A model generated the notes under the pieces. It saw only the letters and a list, made by a program, of their open reading frames with translations. It ran no database searches and was not told the origin of the DNA. 64,000 nucleotides of DNA from Armatimonadetes bacterium DC (lineage in GTDB: Bacteria > Armatimonadota > Fimbriimonadia > Fimbriimonadales > GBS-DC), in contig LDYB01000018.1 of the NCBI GenBank assembly GCA_001442985.1, positions 62,001-126,000 on the forward strand, read 5' to 3'. Shown piece by piece: positions 41,518-50,661 of the stretch. Every line of letters begins with the position of its first letter. Position 1 is the stretch's first letter. The translations under genes were made by a program, and so were the position numbers.

Positions 41518-43335
41518 GTGCAACGGTGGAACGGATTTCTGCTGATAGTGGCGCTGCTGGTGTCGTCGGGCGCAGCGGGCGTGCTCGCGCTCCAGAGGCT
41601 CCGTGTGGAACGCGCCAACCGCACGGTGGAGCTGGTGATGGACTATGAGGACATCGCCACGCTCGCCAGCACGGAGGGCAAAACGGTCTCCGGATGGCTG
41701 AAAGGCTTCTCGACTCCCCTCTCGGTTGCGCTGACCGAAGGCACACTGAACACATGGGGCATTCGCCTGCAGGAGAAGGGGCGCCCCGTTTTTCTGCTTT
41801 CGGAACCGCGCTATCAGCAGGCGAAGGCGATGCTCGCGCTCAAGAGCAGGGTGCGGTTGGAAGCGCCCGACAGCGGGCAGGGCGTGGTGGTGCGCTCGGA
41901 AAGTGGCGCCCAGTTTTTTGTGGAAGGCGATCCGGGCGCAATTGCCGAAATGGGCATCGGCATAGACCCCGAAGCCGCGCAGGGCGTTCTGCAGGCGGGG
42001 CACACGGTTGTGGCGCGCCTGACGAATCAGCCCAACCTCACGCCGCTCGCGATTCGGGGCGCGCTCTTGCGGGCGAATGAGCAGGGAGCGTCGCTGGTTA
42101 TCTTCGCGGGCGATCAGGTGCTGGGCTTTCGGAACCAGGTGGAGACCACGGCGCAGGCGATTCGCGCTTCTGGCATGCGCTATGGGAGTATCGAGTTTGG
42201 CAAGCAGGGGGGCGACGCGAAACTGACTCAACTGCTGATTGACCGAACGGTGCGGGTTCACAGTGTGAGCGCGGGCGAGTCGCTGACCCTCTCACCGCAG
42301 GAGCTGGTGGAGCGTTTCGAGCGCGCCGTGCAGGAGCGCAACATCCGTGTGGTCTATTTGCGGATGGCGGGCGGGGACGCCACCAGCCTGCGCCAGCTGA
42401 TACAAGCGCTGGGGCGTGTGCTGGCGCGTTCAGGCTATACGATTGCGCGTTCGGGAGCGCGCCCGTTCCGACCGCTGGAGCCGCCTGCGTGGCTTTTCCC
42501 ACTGGTGGGGCTGGGCGTGGGCGTGCTGACAGGATGGGTGTTGTGGCAGTTCCGTCGGGCATGGGGCTGGGCGCCCCTGGTGCTGGGCGTGGGGGTTGCG
42601 CTGCTTTGTTTGCTTCCCATCGGGCGCAAAGGCGTGGCGCTGGCGACAGCGATTCTGTTCCCGACAGTGGGGCTGGTGGTGCTACCCGGCTTCGTGCGGG
42701 GTTCCCCATGGCTGGCGCTGCCCATCCCGTTCGGGTGGAGCCTGCTGGGCGCGTTGCATATCGTGGGGTTGCTCGCCGAATCGCCGTTTTTGATCAAAGC
42801 GGACCAGTTTCTGGGAGTCAAGGTGGCGCATGTGCTGCCGTTGCTGCTGGTGGCGGGATTTTATTGCGCGTATGCCGTGGGGCGCTGGCAGTTCTGGCGC
42901 GACTGGCTGGGGCGCCCTGTGCTGTGGGGTCAGCTCGCGGTTATGGGCGTGGTGGTGGGCGCGCTGGGGCTGATGCTGATGCGCACGGGCAACGAAGCGC
43001 CCGGCGCCGTCTCGGAATGGGAACTGCGCTTTCGGGCGCTGCTGGAACAGGTGATGAATGTACGCCCCCGCACGAAAGAGTTTCTGATTGGGCATCCCGC
43101 GCTGGTGGTCGCGCTGGGGCTGCTCAGCGCCGGACGCCGCGAGTGGCTCCCCCTGGCGATGCTGCTGGGCGCAATCGGACAGGTCTCGCTGGTGAACACC
43201 TTCTGCCACCTGCACTCCCCCCTGGAAGTGTCGCTCATGCGCACGCTGTGGGGAATCCTGATTGGGCTGTTGCTGGGCGCCATCGTGTGGGGACTGGTGA
43301 GAAGAAACTGGACTGCGGTCAAAGGAAACGGCTGA
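41518..43335 (+). CDS. DUF5693 family membrane protein
   Basis: This 605-residue protein has one N-terminal span (FLLIVALLVSSGAAGVLALQ), a soluble domain to about residue 315 and about eight C-terminal membrane segments. It matches the DUF5693 layout (VELVMDYEDIATLASTEGK; VRVVYLRMAG). Function in the family is unknown; the soluble part looks like a polysaccharide-deacetylase-like barrel. The GTG start at 41518 is supported by TACAAT 7 nt upstream. It precedes the mlaEF-like genes by 77 nt. Confidence 0.75.
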   Translation: MQRWNGFLLIVALLVSSGAAGVLALQRLRVERANRTVELVMDYEDIATLASTEGKTVSGWLKGFSTPLSVALTEGTLNTWGIRLQEKGRPVFLLSEPRYQQAKAMLALKSRVRLEAPDSGQGVVVRSESGAQFFVEGDPGAIAEMGIGIDPEAAQGVLQAGHTVVARLTNQPNLTPLAIRGALLRANEQGASLVIFAGDQVLGFRNQVETTAQAIRASGMRYGSIEFGKQGGDAKLTQLLIDRTVRVHSVSAGESLTLSPQELVERFERAVQERNIRVVYLRMAGGDATSLRQLIQALGRVLARSGYTIARSGARPFRPLEPPAWLFPLVGLGVGVLTGWVLWQFRRAWGWAPLVLGVGVALLCLLPIGRKGVALATAILFPTVGLVVLPGFVRGSPWLALPIPFGWSLLGALHIVGLLAESPFLIKADQFLGVKVAHVLPLLLVAGFYCAYAVGRWQFWRDWLGRPVLWGQLAVMGVVVGALGLMLMRTGNEAPGAVSEWELRFRALLEQVMNVRPRTKEFLIGHPALVVALGLLSAGRREWLPLAMLLGAIGQVSLVNTFCHLHSPLEVSLMRTLWGILIGLLLGAIVWGLVRRNWTAVKGNG

Positions 43336-43412
43336 CCCTCGCTCAAGTTGGGCACGGGTTTTTCAGGAACATGGTCAGGCTTTGCGAACCGCTATCGGGT
43401 ACTTTATAAGCG

Positions 43413-44210
43413 ATGCGCGAGGAACTGGTCTGGCAGGACGAGGAGGCTCCCCAGCGTGCCAGCGTGGCGGGCGTGGTGCTGGAGTTTATCGGCGGCTTGA
43501 CCCTGTTGCTGGTTGCCAGCGTTCGGGGGCTGCTGGCGGGGCGCAAAGAGTGGCGCGAAATGCTTCACCAGATGGCGTTTATTGGGGCGACCTCCGCGCC
43601 GATTGTGGTGCTGACCAGTGCGTTCACCGGGGCGGTGATTACGCTCTACTCGGCGTCGCTGCTGGTGCGGGTAGGGGGCGGGAGTTTCGTCGGGGGCGCG
43701 ACGGCGCTGGCGATGGCACGCGAACTGGCGCCGATTCTGACGGGGATTATGGTCACGGCGCGCTGTGGTTCGGCAATCGCGGCGCAACTCGGCACGATGA
43801 AAATCACTGAGCAGATAGACGCCTTGCGGGCGCTGGCGGTCAGCCCCGTGCAGTATCTGGTGGTGCCGCGCCTGATTGCAGGACTGCTGATGTTCCCCCT
43901 GCTGGGCGCGATTGCAAACTTCGCGGGCGTGCTGGGCGGCGGCGTGGTGGCAACCGCCTTTGAAATTAGCCCCTTCACCTACCTGCGCTCTATCCAGCTC
44001 TTTGTGGAGCCGTTTGATTTCATCGGCGGGCTGATTAAGACCCTTGTGTTCGCGCTGATTATCATCATGGTCAGTTGCCATCAGGGGCTGAGCGCGCGTG
44101 GGGGCGCAGTCGGCGTCGGGCATGCCACCACCCGCGCCGTGGTCCTCTCGATGGTGCTGGTGTTTATCGCGAACTACTTCCTTGCCGACGCCCTGTTTGC
44201 CAGGCGATGA
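43413..44210 (+). CDS. mlaE: MlaE-family ABC transporter permease
   Basis: This 265-residue permease has the MlaE/TrnD pattern: FTGAVITLYSASLLVRVGGGSFVGG, ARELAPILTGIMVTARCGSAIAAQLGTMKITEQIDALRALA. The last is the coupling-helix signature. MlaE works with MlaF and an MCE substrate-binding protein to move phospholipids between membranes; no MCE gene is in the window. A TACTTT box lies 7 nt before the ATG. It overlaps the ATPase gene by 4 nt. Confidence 0.93.
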   Translation: MREELVWQDEEAPQRASVAGVVLEFIGGLTLLLVASVRGLLAGRKEWREMLHQMAFIGATSAPIVVLTSAFTGAVITLYSASLLVRVGGGSFVGGATALAMARELAPILTGIMVTARCGSAIAAQLGTMKITEQIDALRALAVSPVQYLVVPRLIAGLLMFPLLGAIANFAGVLGGGVVATAFEISPFTYLRSIQLFVEPFDFIGGLIKTLVFALIIIMVSCHQGLSARGGAVGVGHATTRAVVLSMVLVFIANYFLADALFARR

Positions 44211-44983
44211 AAACGAACTCCACCGACGCAATTCTTGTGAAGTCGCTGGTCTACGCCGTGAACGGCACGACCATTCTGAAGGGGGTAGACTTCCGCGCCG
44301 CCTATGGCGAGATTGTGGGCATCATGGGCGCGTCGGGGAGTGGGAAAACGACTCTCCTGAAGTGCATCGCGGGTCTTCTGCGCCCCACCGCGGGCGAGGT
44401 GTGGATTGAGGGGGTCAATATCGCGCCGCTCAGCGAGCGCGAAAAAATGCCCCTGCGGCTGCGGCTGGGAATCGTGTTCCAGTACGCCGCCCTGTTTGAC
44501 TACATGACCGTCTATGAGAATGTTGCCTTCGGTTTGGAACGCCATCGCCGACTGCCACGAAGCGAGATTGCGCGCATTGTCAAAGAGCGACTCGCGTGGG
44601 TGGGTTTGGAGGGCGTGGAGCATCTGTACCCATCGCAACTTTCGGGCGGGATGCGTAAGCGGGTGGGGCTGGCGCGCGCCCTCGCGTTAGACCCCCATAT
44701 CGTGCTATTTGACGAGCCAACCAGCGGGCTGGACCCCGTGAACGCCTACCAGATTGACCGCCTGATCCATCGGCTCAACCGCGAGCTGGGGCTGACCGCC
44801 GTCGTCGTCTCGCACGATGTTACCAGCCTGTTCCGCACCACCGACCGTATTGTGGTGATTGACTCCGGGCAGATTGTTGAAGAGGGCACGCCAGAAGCGA
44901 TTCGCCAGTCGGAGCATCCGAAGGTGCAGGCGTTTTTGCGGATGGCGTCTACCGAATCGCTGGAAGAGCAGGCAGGAATTTGA
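44207..44983 (+). CDS. mlaF: MlaF-type ABC transporter ATPase
   Basis: This 258-residue ATPase has Walker A GASGSGKTT, the signature LSGGMRKRVGLARAL, Walker B HIVLFDEPTSGLDP and the H-loop VVSHDVTSLF. SGGMRKR is typical of the MlaF group. The ATG overlaps the mlaE stop (ATGA). Together they form a lipid transport engine at the inner membrane, in line with other outer-membrane functions here. Confidence 0.94.
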   Translation: MKTNSTDAILVKSLVYAVNGTTILKGVDFRAAYGEIVGIMGASGSGKTTLLKCIAGLLRPTAGEVWIEGVNIAPLSEREKMPLRLRLGIVFQYAALFDYMTVYENVAFGLERHRRLPRSEIARIVKERLAWVGLEGVEHLYPSQLSGGMRKRVGLARALALDPHIVLFDEPTSGLDPVNAYQIDRLIHRLNRELGLTAVVVSHDVTSLFRTTDRIVVIDSGQIVEEGTPEAIRQSEHPKVQAFLRMASTESLEEQAGI

Positions 44984-45027
44984 AGATTGTTCTCGAACGG
45001 CTGTTCGACAGGTGGAGGTGAACCCCT

Positions 45028-46608
45028 ATGCGAGCGTTGATGCTGCTGTTGAGTGCGCTGATTTTATTGAACGGATGGAGCCAGAGCCTGCAGGCGGGCG
45101 CCGCGGCGAACAAGATTACGCCCAGCAAGCAGGTCTATCTGGCAGGCTACTCGCCCAATCGCCCCAACACAGGCGGCGTGCATGACGATATCTGGGTGCG
45201 CGCGCTGGTGCTGCAGGTCGGCAACGAGCGAATCGCGATTGCGGTCTGCGACCTGCTGGGGCTGCTGCGCGACGATGTGCAGAAAATCCGCCAGAAGGTG
45301 CAATCTGTGCCGGCAAACCGCGTGATTGTCGCCTGTACCCATGTGCATTCCGCGCCCGACACGATTGGACTCTGGGGTCCGCCGGGGCGCTCTGGGCGCG
45401 ACGAAGAGTATGTCAACTTCGTGATCGAGACCGTCGCGAAGACCATCGACGAGGCTGCCCGCAAACTCCAGCCTGCAACCATCGGTTTTGCCAAGACAAA
45501 AATCGAGGGCGTTGCCTACAACTATCGCGTGAAGGAGATTCTGGATACCGAAGCGAGCATTTTGCAGGTGCGGAGCAAGGCGGACGGCAAACCCATCGCC
45601 ACGCTCACCAACTTCGCGTGCCACCCTGAAGTGCTGAATAATGACCAGCTCACGGCGGACTTCCCCCACTGGTTCTATCAGGTGGTGGAGTCGCGCGGAG
45701 GCGGCGTTGCCATCTTTGTGAACGGGGCGCTGGGGGGCATGGTCTCGCCCGCGGCGGACCCGAACTCCACCGCGCCCAAGGGACGCGACTGGGCGCGCGC
45801 CGAACGCTACGGCACGATAATCGCCAACAAAACGCTGGAAGCCCTCGCGAACGCCCAGTTCACTGACTCCGTCACGCTGGAGCATTTCAGCACAACCTAC
45901 ACCGTGCCGCTGGAGAACGAGCAGTTCAAGATGGCGCTTGCGGCGGGCATCATTCCAAAAGGTCCCTCGCTGGAGAACGATAAAATCACCACCGAATCGC
46001 ATCTGATTCGCATCGGCTCGGCGGTGATGTTCACCATGCCCGGTGAGGTACTACCCAATATCGGCATCCTGCTCAAGAATATGATGGCGCCCTACGGCGA
46101 CCCCGTGTTCCTGATTGGGCTGGGTAACGATGAACTGGGCTACATCCTCAGCCCGCCCGATTACTATCTGGAGCTCTACAGCTACGAACGGAGCATGTCG
46201 GTTGGCTCGATGATTGGGCACGCGATGGTGCAGGCGGCACGCGAGCTGCTAACACGCATGACCCCTCTCGCCAAAGGAGGCAGTGGTGGCATGGTCGCAG
46301 AAGTGGAAAAGCAACTGCAGGACTATCTCAAGCGGTTCCGCCCGGAGCGGGCAGGTCAGCTCAAGGTAACCTATCGCTTCGCGTTGAACGATGCGGGCGA
46401 CTTCTATCTGCGGATAGCGGAAGGCAAAGCGACTATCAGCCGCGATGGCTCGCCCAGCGAGGCGCAGGTGACCATCAAAGCGAAGGCGCAGGTGCTGCTC
46501 GATGTGCTGACGGGCAAGCGGAACGCCTTAGACGCCTACAACCTCGGCGAGATTGTGGTGGAAGGCGATATCGGGCTGGCGCAGTACCTGCTCTATGTGT
46601 TTGAGTGA
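45028..46608 (+). CDS. secreted neutral/alkaline ceramidase-like protein with SCP2-like C-terminus
   Basis: This 526-residue protein has a signal peptide (about 1-22) and a domain like the N-terminal part of neutral/alkaline ceramidases. Visible blocks are AAANKITPSKQVYLAGY, VACTHVHSAPDTIGLW with zinc-binding histidines, LTNFACHPEVL and FVNGALGGMVSP. About 110 C-terminal residues (from about 415; VTYRFALNDAGDFYLRIAEGKATISRD...IVVEGDIGLAQYLL) look like an SCP2 sterol/lipid-binding fold. The combination suggests action on an extracellular lipid or acyl ester. GGAGG precedes the ATG. Confidence 0.75.
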   Translation: MRALMLLLSALILLNGWSQSLQAGAAANKITPSKQVYLAGYSPNRPNTGGVHDDIWVRALVLQVGNERIAIAVCDLLGLLRDDVQKIRQKVQSVPANRVIVACTHVHSAPDTIGLWGPPGRSGRDEEYVNFVIETVAKTIDEAARKLQPATIGFAKTKIEGVAYNYRVKEILDTEASILQVRSKADGKPIATLTNFACHPEVLNNDQLTADFPHWFYQVVESRGGGVAIFVNGALGGMVSPAADPNSTAPKGRDWARAERYGTIIANKTLEALANAQFTDSVTLEHFSTTYTVPLENEQFKMALAAGIIPKGPSLENDKITTESHLIRIGSAVMFTMPGEVLPNIGILLKNMMAPYGDPVFLIGLGNDELGYILSPPDYYLELYSYERSMSVGSMIGHAMVQAARELLTRMTPLAKGGSGGMVAEVEKQLQDYLKRFRPERAGQLKVTYRFALNDAGDFYLRIAEGKATISRDGSPSEAQVTIKAKAQVLLDVLTGKRNALDAYNLGEIVVEGDIGLAQYLLYVFE

Positions 46609-46615
46609 GGTTGAA

Positions 46616-46646
46616 GAGGGGATAGCCTGATTGCGGCTATCCCCTC
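46616..46646 (+). terminator. intrinsic terminator of the ceramidase-like gene
   Basis: GAGGGGATAGCC and its perfect complement with a 7-nt loop are followed by GTTTTA. It lies between converging genes and may serve both. Confidence 0.75.
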
Positions 46647-46649
46647 GTT

Positions 46650-47069
46650 TTACAATCCGCGCAGGATCATCTCCAGCGCCTCTTTGTGTTTCGTTTCATC
46701 GGAGATAATCTCCTCGAGGTCGTTCACCAGTCCGAAGTCGCCCAGCTGCTCCGCCTGCTCACGGCGTTGCTTATAGCGCTCGATGGTCTCCTCTTCGGCG
46801 CGAAGCACATTCTGGAGCATCTCTCTGAGGTCTCTGGCGGGCGGCACGGGGGCAGGCACGGTCGTCGGCTGACCCCCCAGCGCCGCAATCTTGTTCGCCA
46901 GAAACTCCGCATGGCGCAACTCGTCGGGCACTTCGCGCATGAAGAACTCCTTCATCTCCTCGCGGTAAATCCCCGTAACAGTAGAGGCGTAGGTGATGTA
47001 GGTGATAATCGCCTGATACTCGTTCGCCAGGTCGGTGTTCAGTCCCTCAATCAGCTGGTCTTTCAGCAT
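46650..47069 (-). CDS. ferritin-like four-helix-bundle protein (bacterioferritin/Dps type)
   Basis: This 139-residue diiron bundle shows Glu/His ligands in LANEYQAIITYITY, VPDELRHAEFLANKI, RAEEETIERYKQR and SDETKHKEALEM, the E-ExxH-E-ExxH pattern of ferritin-like proteins. A Pro-rich loop (TTVPAPVPPARD) joins the two helix pairs. It probably oxidises or stores iron. ATG 47069 is chosen by AGGAGG 9 nt upstream; a TATACT box lies at 47091-47096. Confidence 0.87.
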   Translation of the reverse strand: MLKDQLIEGLNTDLANEYQAIITYITYASTVTGIYREEMKEFFMREVPDELRHAEFLANKIAALGGQPTTVPAPVPPARDLREMLQNVLRAEEETIERYKQRREQAEQLGDFGLVNDLEEIISDETKHKEALEMILRGL

Positions 47070-47139
47070 CGTTTTCAACCTCCTGCTGGAGTATACCTGT
47101 TTTGATTCGGGGGCGCGGTTGGGGTATCCTTATACTCAA

Positions 47140-47862
47140 ATGAGCGCACTAAAAGGACAGGTCGCAGTTATCACCGGGGGCGGTCGCGGGATTGGCGCGG
47201 CGATTGCCCACCAGCTGGCGCAACAGGACGCGATTGTGTTTCTGATTGCCCGTACGCAGGCGCAGCTACAAGCCACTGCCGACGCGATTAACCAATCGGG
47301 TGGACGCGCTCACTGGTACGCCGCCGATGTCACGGACGAAACCGCCATGCGCGAGGCGGTTCAGGAGGCGCTGGCGCTCACCGGGCGGATTGACATCCTC
47401 GTCAATAATGCGGGCTTCATCCGCGCGGTGGGGCTGATTGAGCAGACCAACCCTGAAGAGTGGTGGCAAACGGTGGAGGGCAACCTGAAGGGGATGTATC
47501 TCACCACGCGCCTGGTGCTGCCCACCATGCTGGAACAGGGAAGCGGGCAGATTGTGAATATTCTCTCCATTGCGGGGGCGCGGGCGTTTACGGGCTTGAG
47601 CGCCTATAGCTGCGCCAAAGCGGGCGGGCTGATGCTCACCCGAATCTTAGCCAAAGAGGTGCGTAAACGCGGGATTCGGGTCTCTGCCGTGCTACCGGGC
47701 GCCGTGGATACCGACATCTGGGGCGAGGGTGGCTATGTGCCCGACCGCTCCAAAATGATTCGCCCCGAAAGCGTGGCGCAGGTGGTGGTGAACCTGCTGA
47801 CCCTGCCGCCCGACGCGCATGTGGACGAACTCATCCTCCTTCCACAGGAAGGGATTCTCTGA
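47140..47862 (+). CDS. short-chain dehydrogenase/reductase (FabG-like)
   Basis: This 240-residue NAD(P)-dependent oxidoreductase has the Rossmann motif TGGGRGIGAAIA, the structural NNAG, the catalytic serine in NILSIAGARAF and the YSCAK tyrosine-lysine pair. It reduces or oxidises a carbonyl/alcohol; the substrate is unknown and it need not be the fatty-acid synthase FabG. TATCCT and TATACT boxes immediately precede the ATG (47125-47136), so the leader is very short. An MBL hydrolase gene follows after 15 nt. Confidence 0.9.
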   Translation: MSALKGQVAVITGGGRGIGAAIAHQLAQQDAIVFLIARTQAQLQATADAINQSGGRAHWYAADVTDETAMREAVQEALALTGRIDILVNNAGFIRAVGLIEQTNPEEWWQTVEGNLKGMYLTTRLVLPTMLEQGSGQIVNILSIAGARAFTGLSAYSCAKAGGLMLTRILAKEVRKRGIRVSAVLPGAVDTDIWGEGGYVPDRSKMIRPESVAQVVVNLLTLPPDAHVDELILLPQEGIL

Positions 47863-47877
47863 CACGGGGAACGCCCG

Positions 47878-48516
47878 ATGATCCACATCGAAACGCTGAC
47901 TTTGGGTCCCTTGCAGACCAACACTTATCTTGTGATGTGCCCGCGCACGCGCCAGACGGTCGTGATAGACCCCGGCATGGAGGCGGAGCGTGTGGTGGAA
48001 CGCTGGCAGGCGCTGGGCGCGCCCCCTGTGGTGGCGATTCTGGCGACCCATGGGCATTTTGACCATGTGGTGGGCATTCCCACGCTGAAACGCGCCACGG
48101 GCGCCCCCGTGTGGATGTCGCAGGGCGAGTGGGAACTCTGGGCGCAGTATGCCCACGAACACCCCGTCTATCTGGGGCTTCCCCCTATGGAACCCCTCCA
48201 ACCGCCCGACCGCTTCCTCAAAGAAGGCGACGCCTTTGAGGTGGGCGACTTGCGCTTCGAGGTGCTGGCGCTCAAAGGGCACGCGCCCGACCATATCGGC
48301 TTTCTGGTGCGTACAGAGCCGCCCTATCTCTTCTGCGGGGACGCCATCTTTGCAGGCAGTGTGGGGCGTACTGACATCCCCTACGCCGATTTTGAGACCC
48401 TGCGCCATCACCTGCACACGCGCGTGCTGACCCTGCCCGACGAAACGCGCCTGATGCCCGGACACGGACCTGCGACCACCGTTGCCAGCGAGCGCCAGAC
48501 AAACCCCTTTCTGTGA
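47878..48516 (+). CDS. MBL-fold metallo-hydrolase (glyoxalase II-like)
   Basis: This 212-residue hydrolase has the zinc motif ATHGHFDHVVG (HxHxDH), a later His in LKGHAPDHIGFLV, the metal-bridging Asp in LFCGDAIFAGSVGRTD and the final histidine in LMPGHGPATT. The compact size fits the YcbL-like branch of hydroxyacylglutathione hydrolase relatives. The actual thioester or lactone substrate is unknown. It is probably cotranscribed with the SDR gene. Confidence 0.9.
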   Translation: MIHIETLTLGPLQTNTYLVMCPRTRQTVVIDPGMEAERVVERWQALGAPPVVAILATHGHFDHVVGIPTLKRATGAPVWMSQGEWELWAQYAHEHPVYLGLPPMEPLQPPDRFLKEGDAFEVGDLRFEVLALKGHAPDHIGFLVRTEPPYLFCGDAIFAGSVGRTDIPYADFETLRHHLHTRVLTLPDETRLMPGHGPATTVASERQTNPFL

Positions 48517-48529
48517 ACTTACCGAAGGG

Positions 48530-48535
48530 TATAAT
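48530..48535 (+). promoter_or_regulatory. -10 box of the transglutaminase-holA unit
   Basis: TATAAT, preceded by AGGG, lies 14 nt before the ATG at 48550; no ribosome site is evident between them. Confidence 0.5.
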
Positions 48536-48549
48536 CGTATTAACGAAAG

Positions 48550-50661
48550 ATGGCTTTACAACGCGACCCGGTGGCTCTGGAGCGTTCTCCCACGCCGCCT
48601 CTGGTGGTTTATGTGTCTGTGTGGCTGATGACCGTCGCCAGTGTGCTGGTGGTACGGATGGCACAGGTCTCCCTCTTTCCCGTCTTGCCGCTGCTGGGGT
48701 TTGCCACCGTGGGGGTCTGTGTCAGCGTGTGGTTGAGCCGTCGCCCGCTCTCCGAGGCAACCCGTGTCGCTCTGGGCACGCTGGATGGGTTGCTGGCGTT
48801 CTTTGCACTAACAGGGCAGTCGTTTCTCAACAGCCTGCTGGGGATTGCCACGGACCCCGCTGTGGAAATCTATCTCAGCATGGCGTTTCTGTGGTATATG
48901 GTGTTGCGCAGTGGATTGATGGCGACGCTCCCCTCCGCCGCCTTTCAGAGTGTGCCCGCACTGGCGCTCTTTGGACTGATTGCGACCTATATTCTGGCAA
49001 ACGAGATTACCTGGCTGTTCGCGGCTTTTCTGCTGGCGATGCTCTTTGTTACGGCAGTGGCGCATTTTTATGAAACGCGCTTGCTGCGCCCTGCGTTCCA
49101 TGTGAGACTCCTGCTTCGGACGGTGCTGGGCTTTGGGGTGCTGGCGCTGGTGTTTGCGTTCGTCATGGCGCCTCTGTTGTGGTTGACTGCAGGGCGGCTG
49201 GTTTCGGGACTCGTGGTTGGCTTGCCCCTGCGGATGAGAGCTAATACCTCGGAGACCTCATCGGCGCCCGATTTGATGGTCGGCGCTGGACCGACCGCCC
49301 TGAGTCGGATGCCCGTAATGCGGGTGCGACTGGAAGGCTCTCATTCCTACCCCTACCTGCGTGCGGAGGTGTACACCCGCTATACGGGGCGTGGCTGGGA
49401 GCGCGCCGCGTCGTTCCGCTACACCTACCGTCCCAACGAGGAGGGACGCTTCGAGTTTCGTTTTCGGGGCAACCCGCCCAGAGAAACGCTTGCACGCGCT
49501 CGTGTGCAAATCCTCAACGGCTGGCATGACACCTTCTATGCGCCCGGTTTCCCCCTGCAGCTGGAAGCCCCGGCGGACGAAGTGCGCTATCGCTCGCGTG
49601 TGGGGCTGGTGGATATTGCGAGGGAGCCCCTCAAAGCGGGTGAAGAGTATACGATCGTGGCGTATGCGCCGCCGACCGACCCTGCCGTCCTGCGCCGTGC
49701 CAATGCGCTCCTTCCAGACCTCTGGGCGGCAGCGGAATGGTCACGAACCCGAAGCCCTGCGGTAAGGCATCTTGTGGAGCAACTTTCCGAGGGGCGCCCT
49801 ACCGATTACGATAAGGTGATGGCGTTCAAGGAGTATATCGCCCGAAACTGCAAGTATAACCTGAATGTGGAGGCATATCCGGGGGATGTGGATGTGGTGG
49901 AACATTTCCTCTTTGAGGCGCGGGAGGGCTACTGTATTGAATTTGCGACAGCGCTCGCGGTGATGTGCCTGTATGCCGATATCCCTGCGCGAGTCGTGTC
50001 GGGGTTTACGCTCGCAGAGCAGGACCCGCAGACGGGCGAGTATCTGGTGCGCGAGGCGCATCGCCACCTCTGGACAGAAGTCTTCTTTGAAGGGGTGGGG
50101 TGGGTTCCTTTTGACGCCACGGAAGGTGCTGAGGTGGTGGGGCAGGATGATGCGCAACAAGCCGCCAGCGAGGAAGCAGGGGGACGGCGCGGACGCTCGC
50201 TGGAGCGCATGCTGCTGGACGGCGCGATTGCCCTGGTGGCGCTGTATCTGCTCTATCTGCTGGTGCCGTGGCGTAAGGGCACGCAAGCCGCCGCTTCACC
50301 CCAGGCAACCCGCATGCGACGGGCGGTGAACACGCTCCTGTTTTACCTGCAGTTGGCAGGCGCGCCGCCCATGCGCGTGGGGCAAACCATAACCGCCTAT
50401 CTTGAGGAAGTCCTCCCCCACCTTCGCCCCCAGCTGCCGCGCTTCGCCGAACTGCTGGAATCGTTGGGCGCCACGCTTCCCTACTGGCTCTACGGTCCCG
50501 AAGAGCAAACCCCTGAGCGCATCGCCCAGATGCGGGAAGCACTTCGGCAATTGCGGCGCGCGCTGTGGCAGGAGATGGGGGCTATGCGTCTAATCATCAA
50601 AACGGTTCAACTCGGATGGCGAAGGGTATATGGAAATCCCTTACCTGCAACTCAGGGATGA
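48550..50661 (+). CDS. membrane transglutaminase-like protein (TgpA type)
   Basis: This 703-residue protein has about five N-terminal membrane segments (DUF3488-like, to about residue 205) and an extracytoplasmic transglutaminase-like core. The catalytic triad is in EGYCIEFATALAVMC (Cys), REAHRHLWTEVFF (His) and WVPFDAT (Asp). One more span near residue 560 precedes a C-terminal DUF4129-like tail. TgpA relatives are needed for viability in Pseudomonas, with unknown substrates. The end overlaps holA by 32 nt. Confidence 0.88.
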   Translation: MALQRDPVALERSPTPPLVVYVSVWLMTVASVLVVRMAQVSLFPVLPLLGFATVGVCVSVWLSRRPLSEATRVALGTLDGLLAFFALTGQSFLNSLLGIATDPAVEIYLSMAFLWYMVLRSGLMATLPSAAFQSVPALALFGLIATYILANEITWLFAAFLLAMLFVTAVAHFYETRLLRPAFHVRLLLRTVLGFGVLALVFAFVMAPLLWLTAGRLVSGLVVGLPLRMRANTSETSSAPDLMVGAGPTALSRMPVMRVRLEGSHSYPYLRAEVYTRYTGRGWERAASFRYTYRPNEEGRFEFRFRGNPPRETLARARVQILNGWHDTFYAPGFPLQLEAPADEVRYRSRVGLVDIAREPLKAGEEYTIVAYAPPTDPAVLRRANALLPDLWAAAEWSRTRSPAVRHLVEQLSEGRPTDYDKVMAFKEYIARNCKYNLNVEAYPGDVDVVEHFLFEAREGYCIEFATALAVMCLYADIPARVVSGFTLAEQDPQTGEYLVREAHRHLWTEVFFEGVGWVPFDATEGAEVVGQDDAQQAASEEAGGRRGRSLERMLLDGAIALVALYLLYLLVPWRKGTQAAASPQATRMRRAVNTLLFYLQLAGAPPMRVGQTITAYLEEVLPHLRPQLPRFAELLESLGATLPYWLYGPEEQTPERIAQMREALRQLRRALWQEMGAMRLIIKTVQLGWRRVYGNPLPATQG

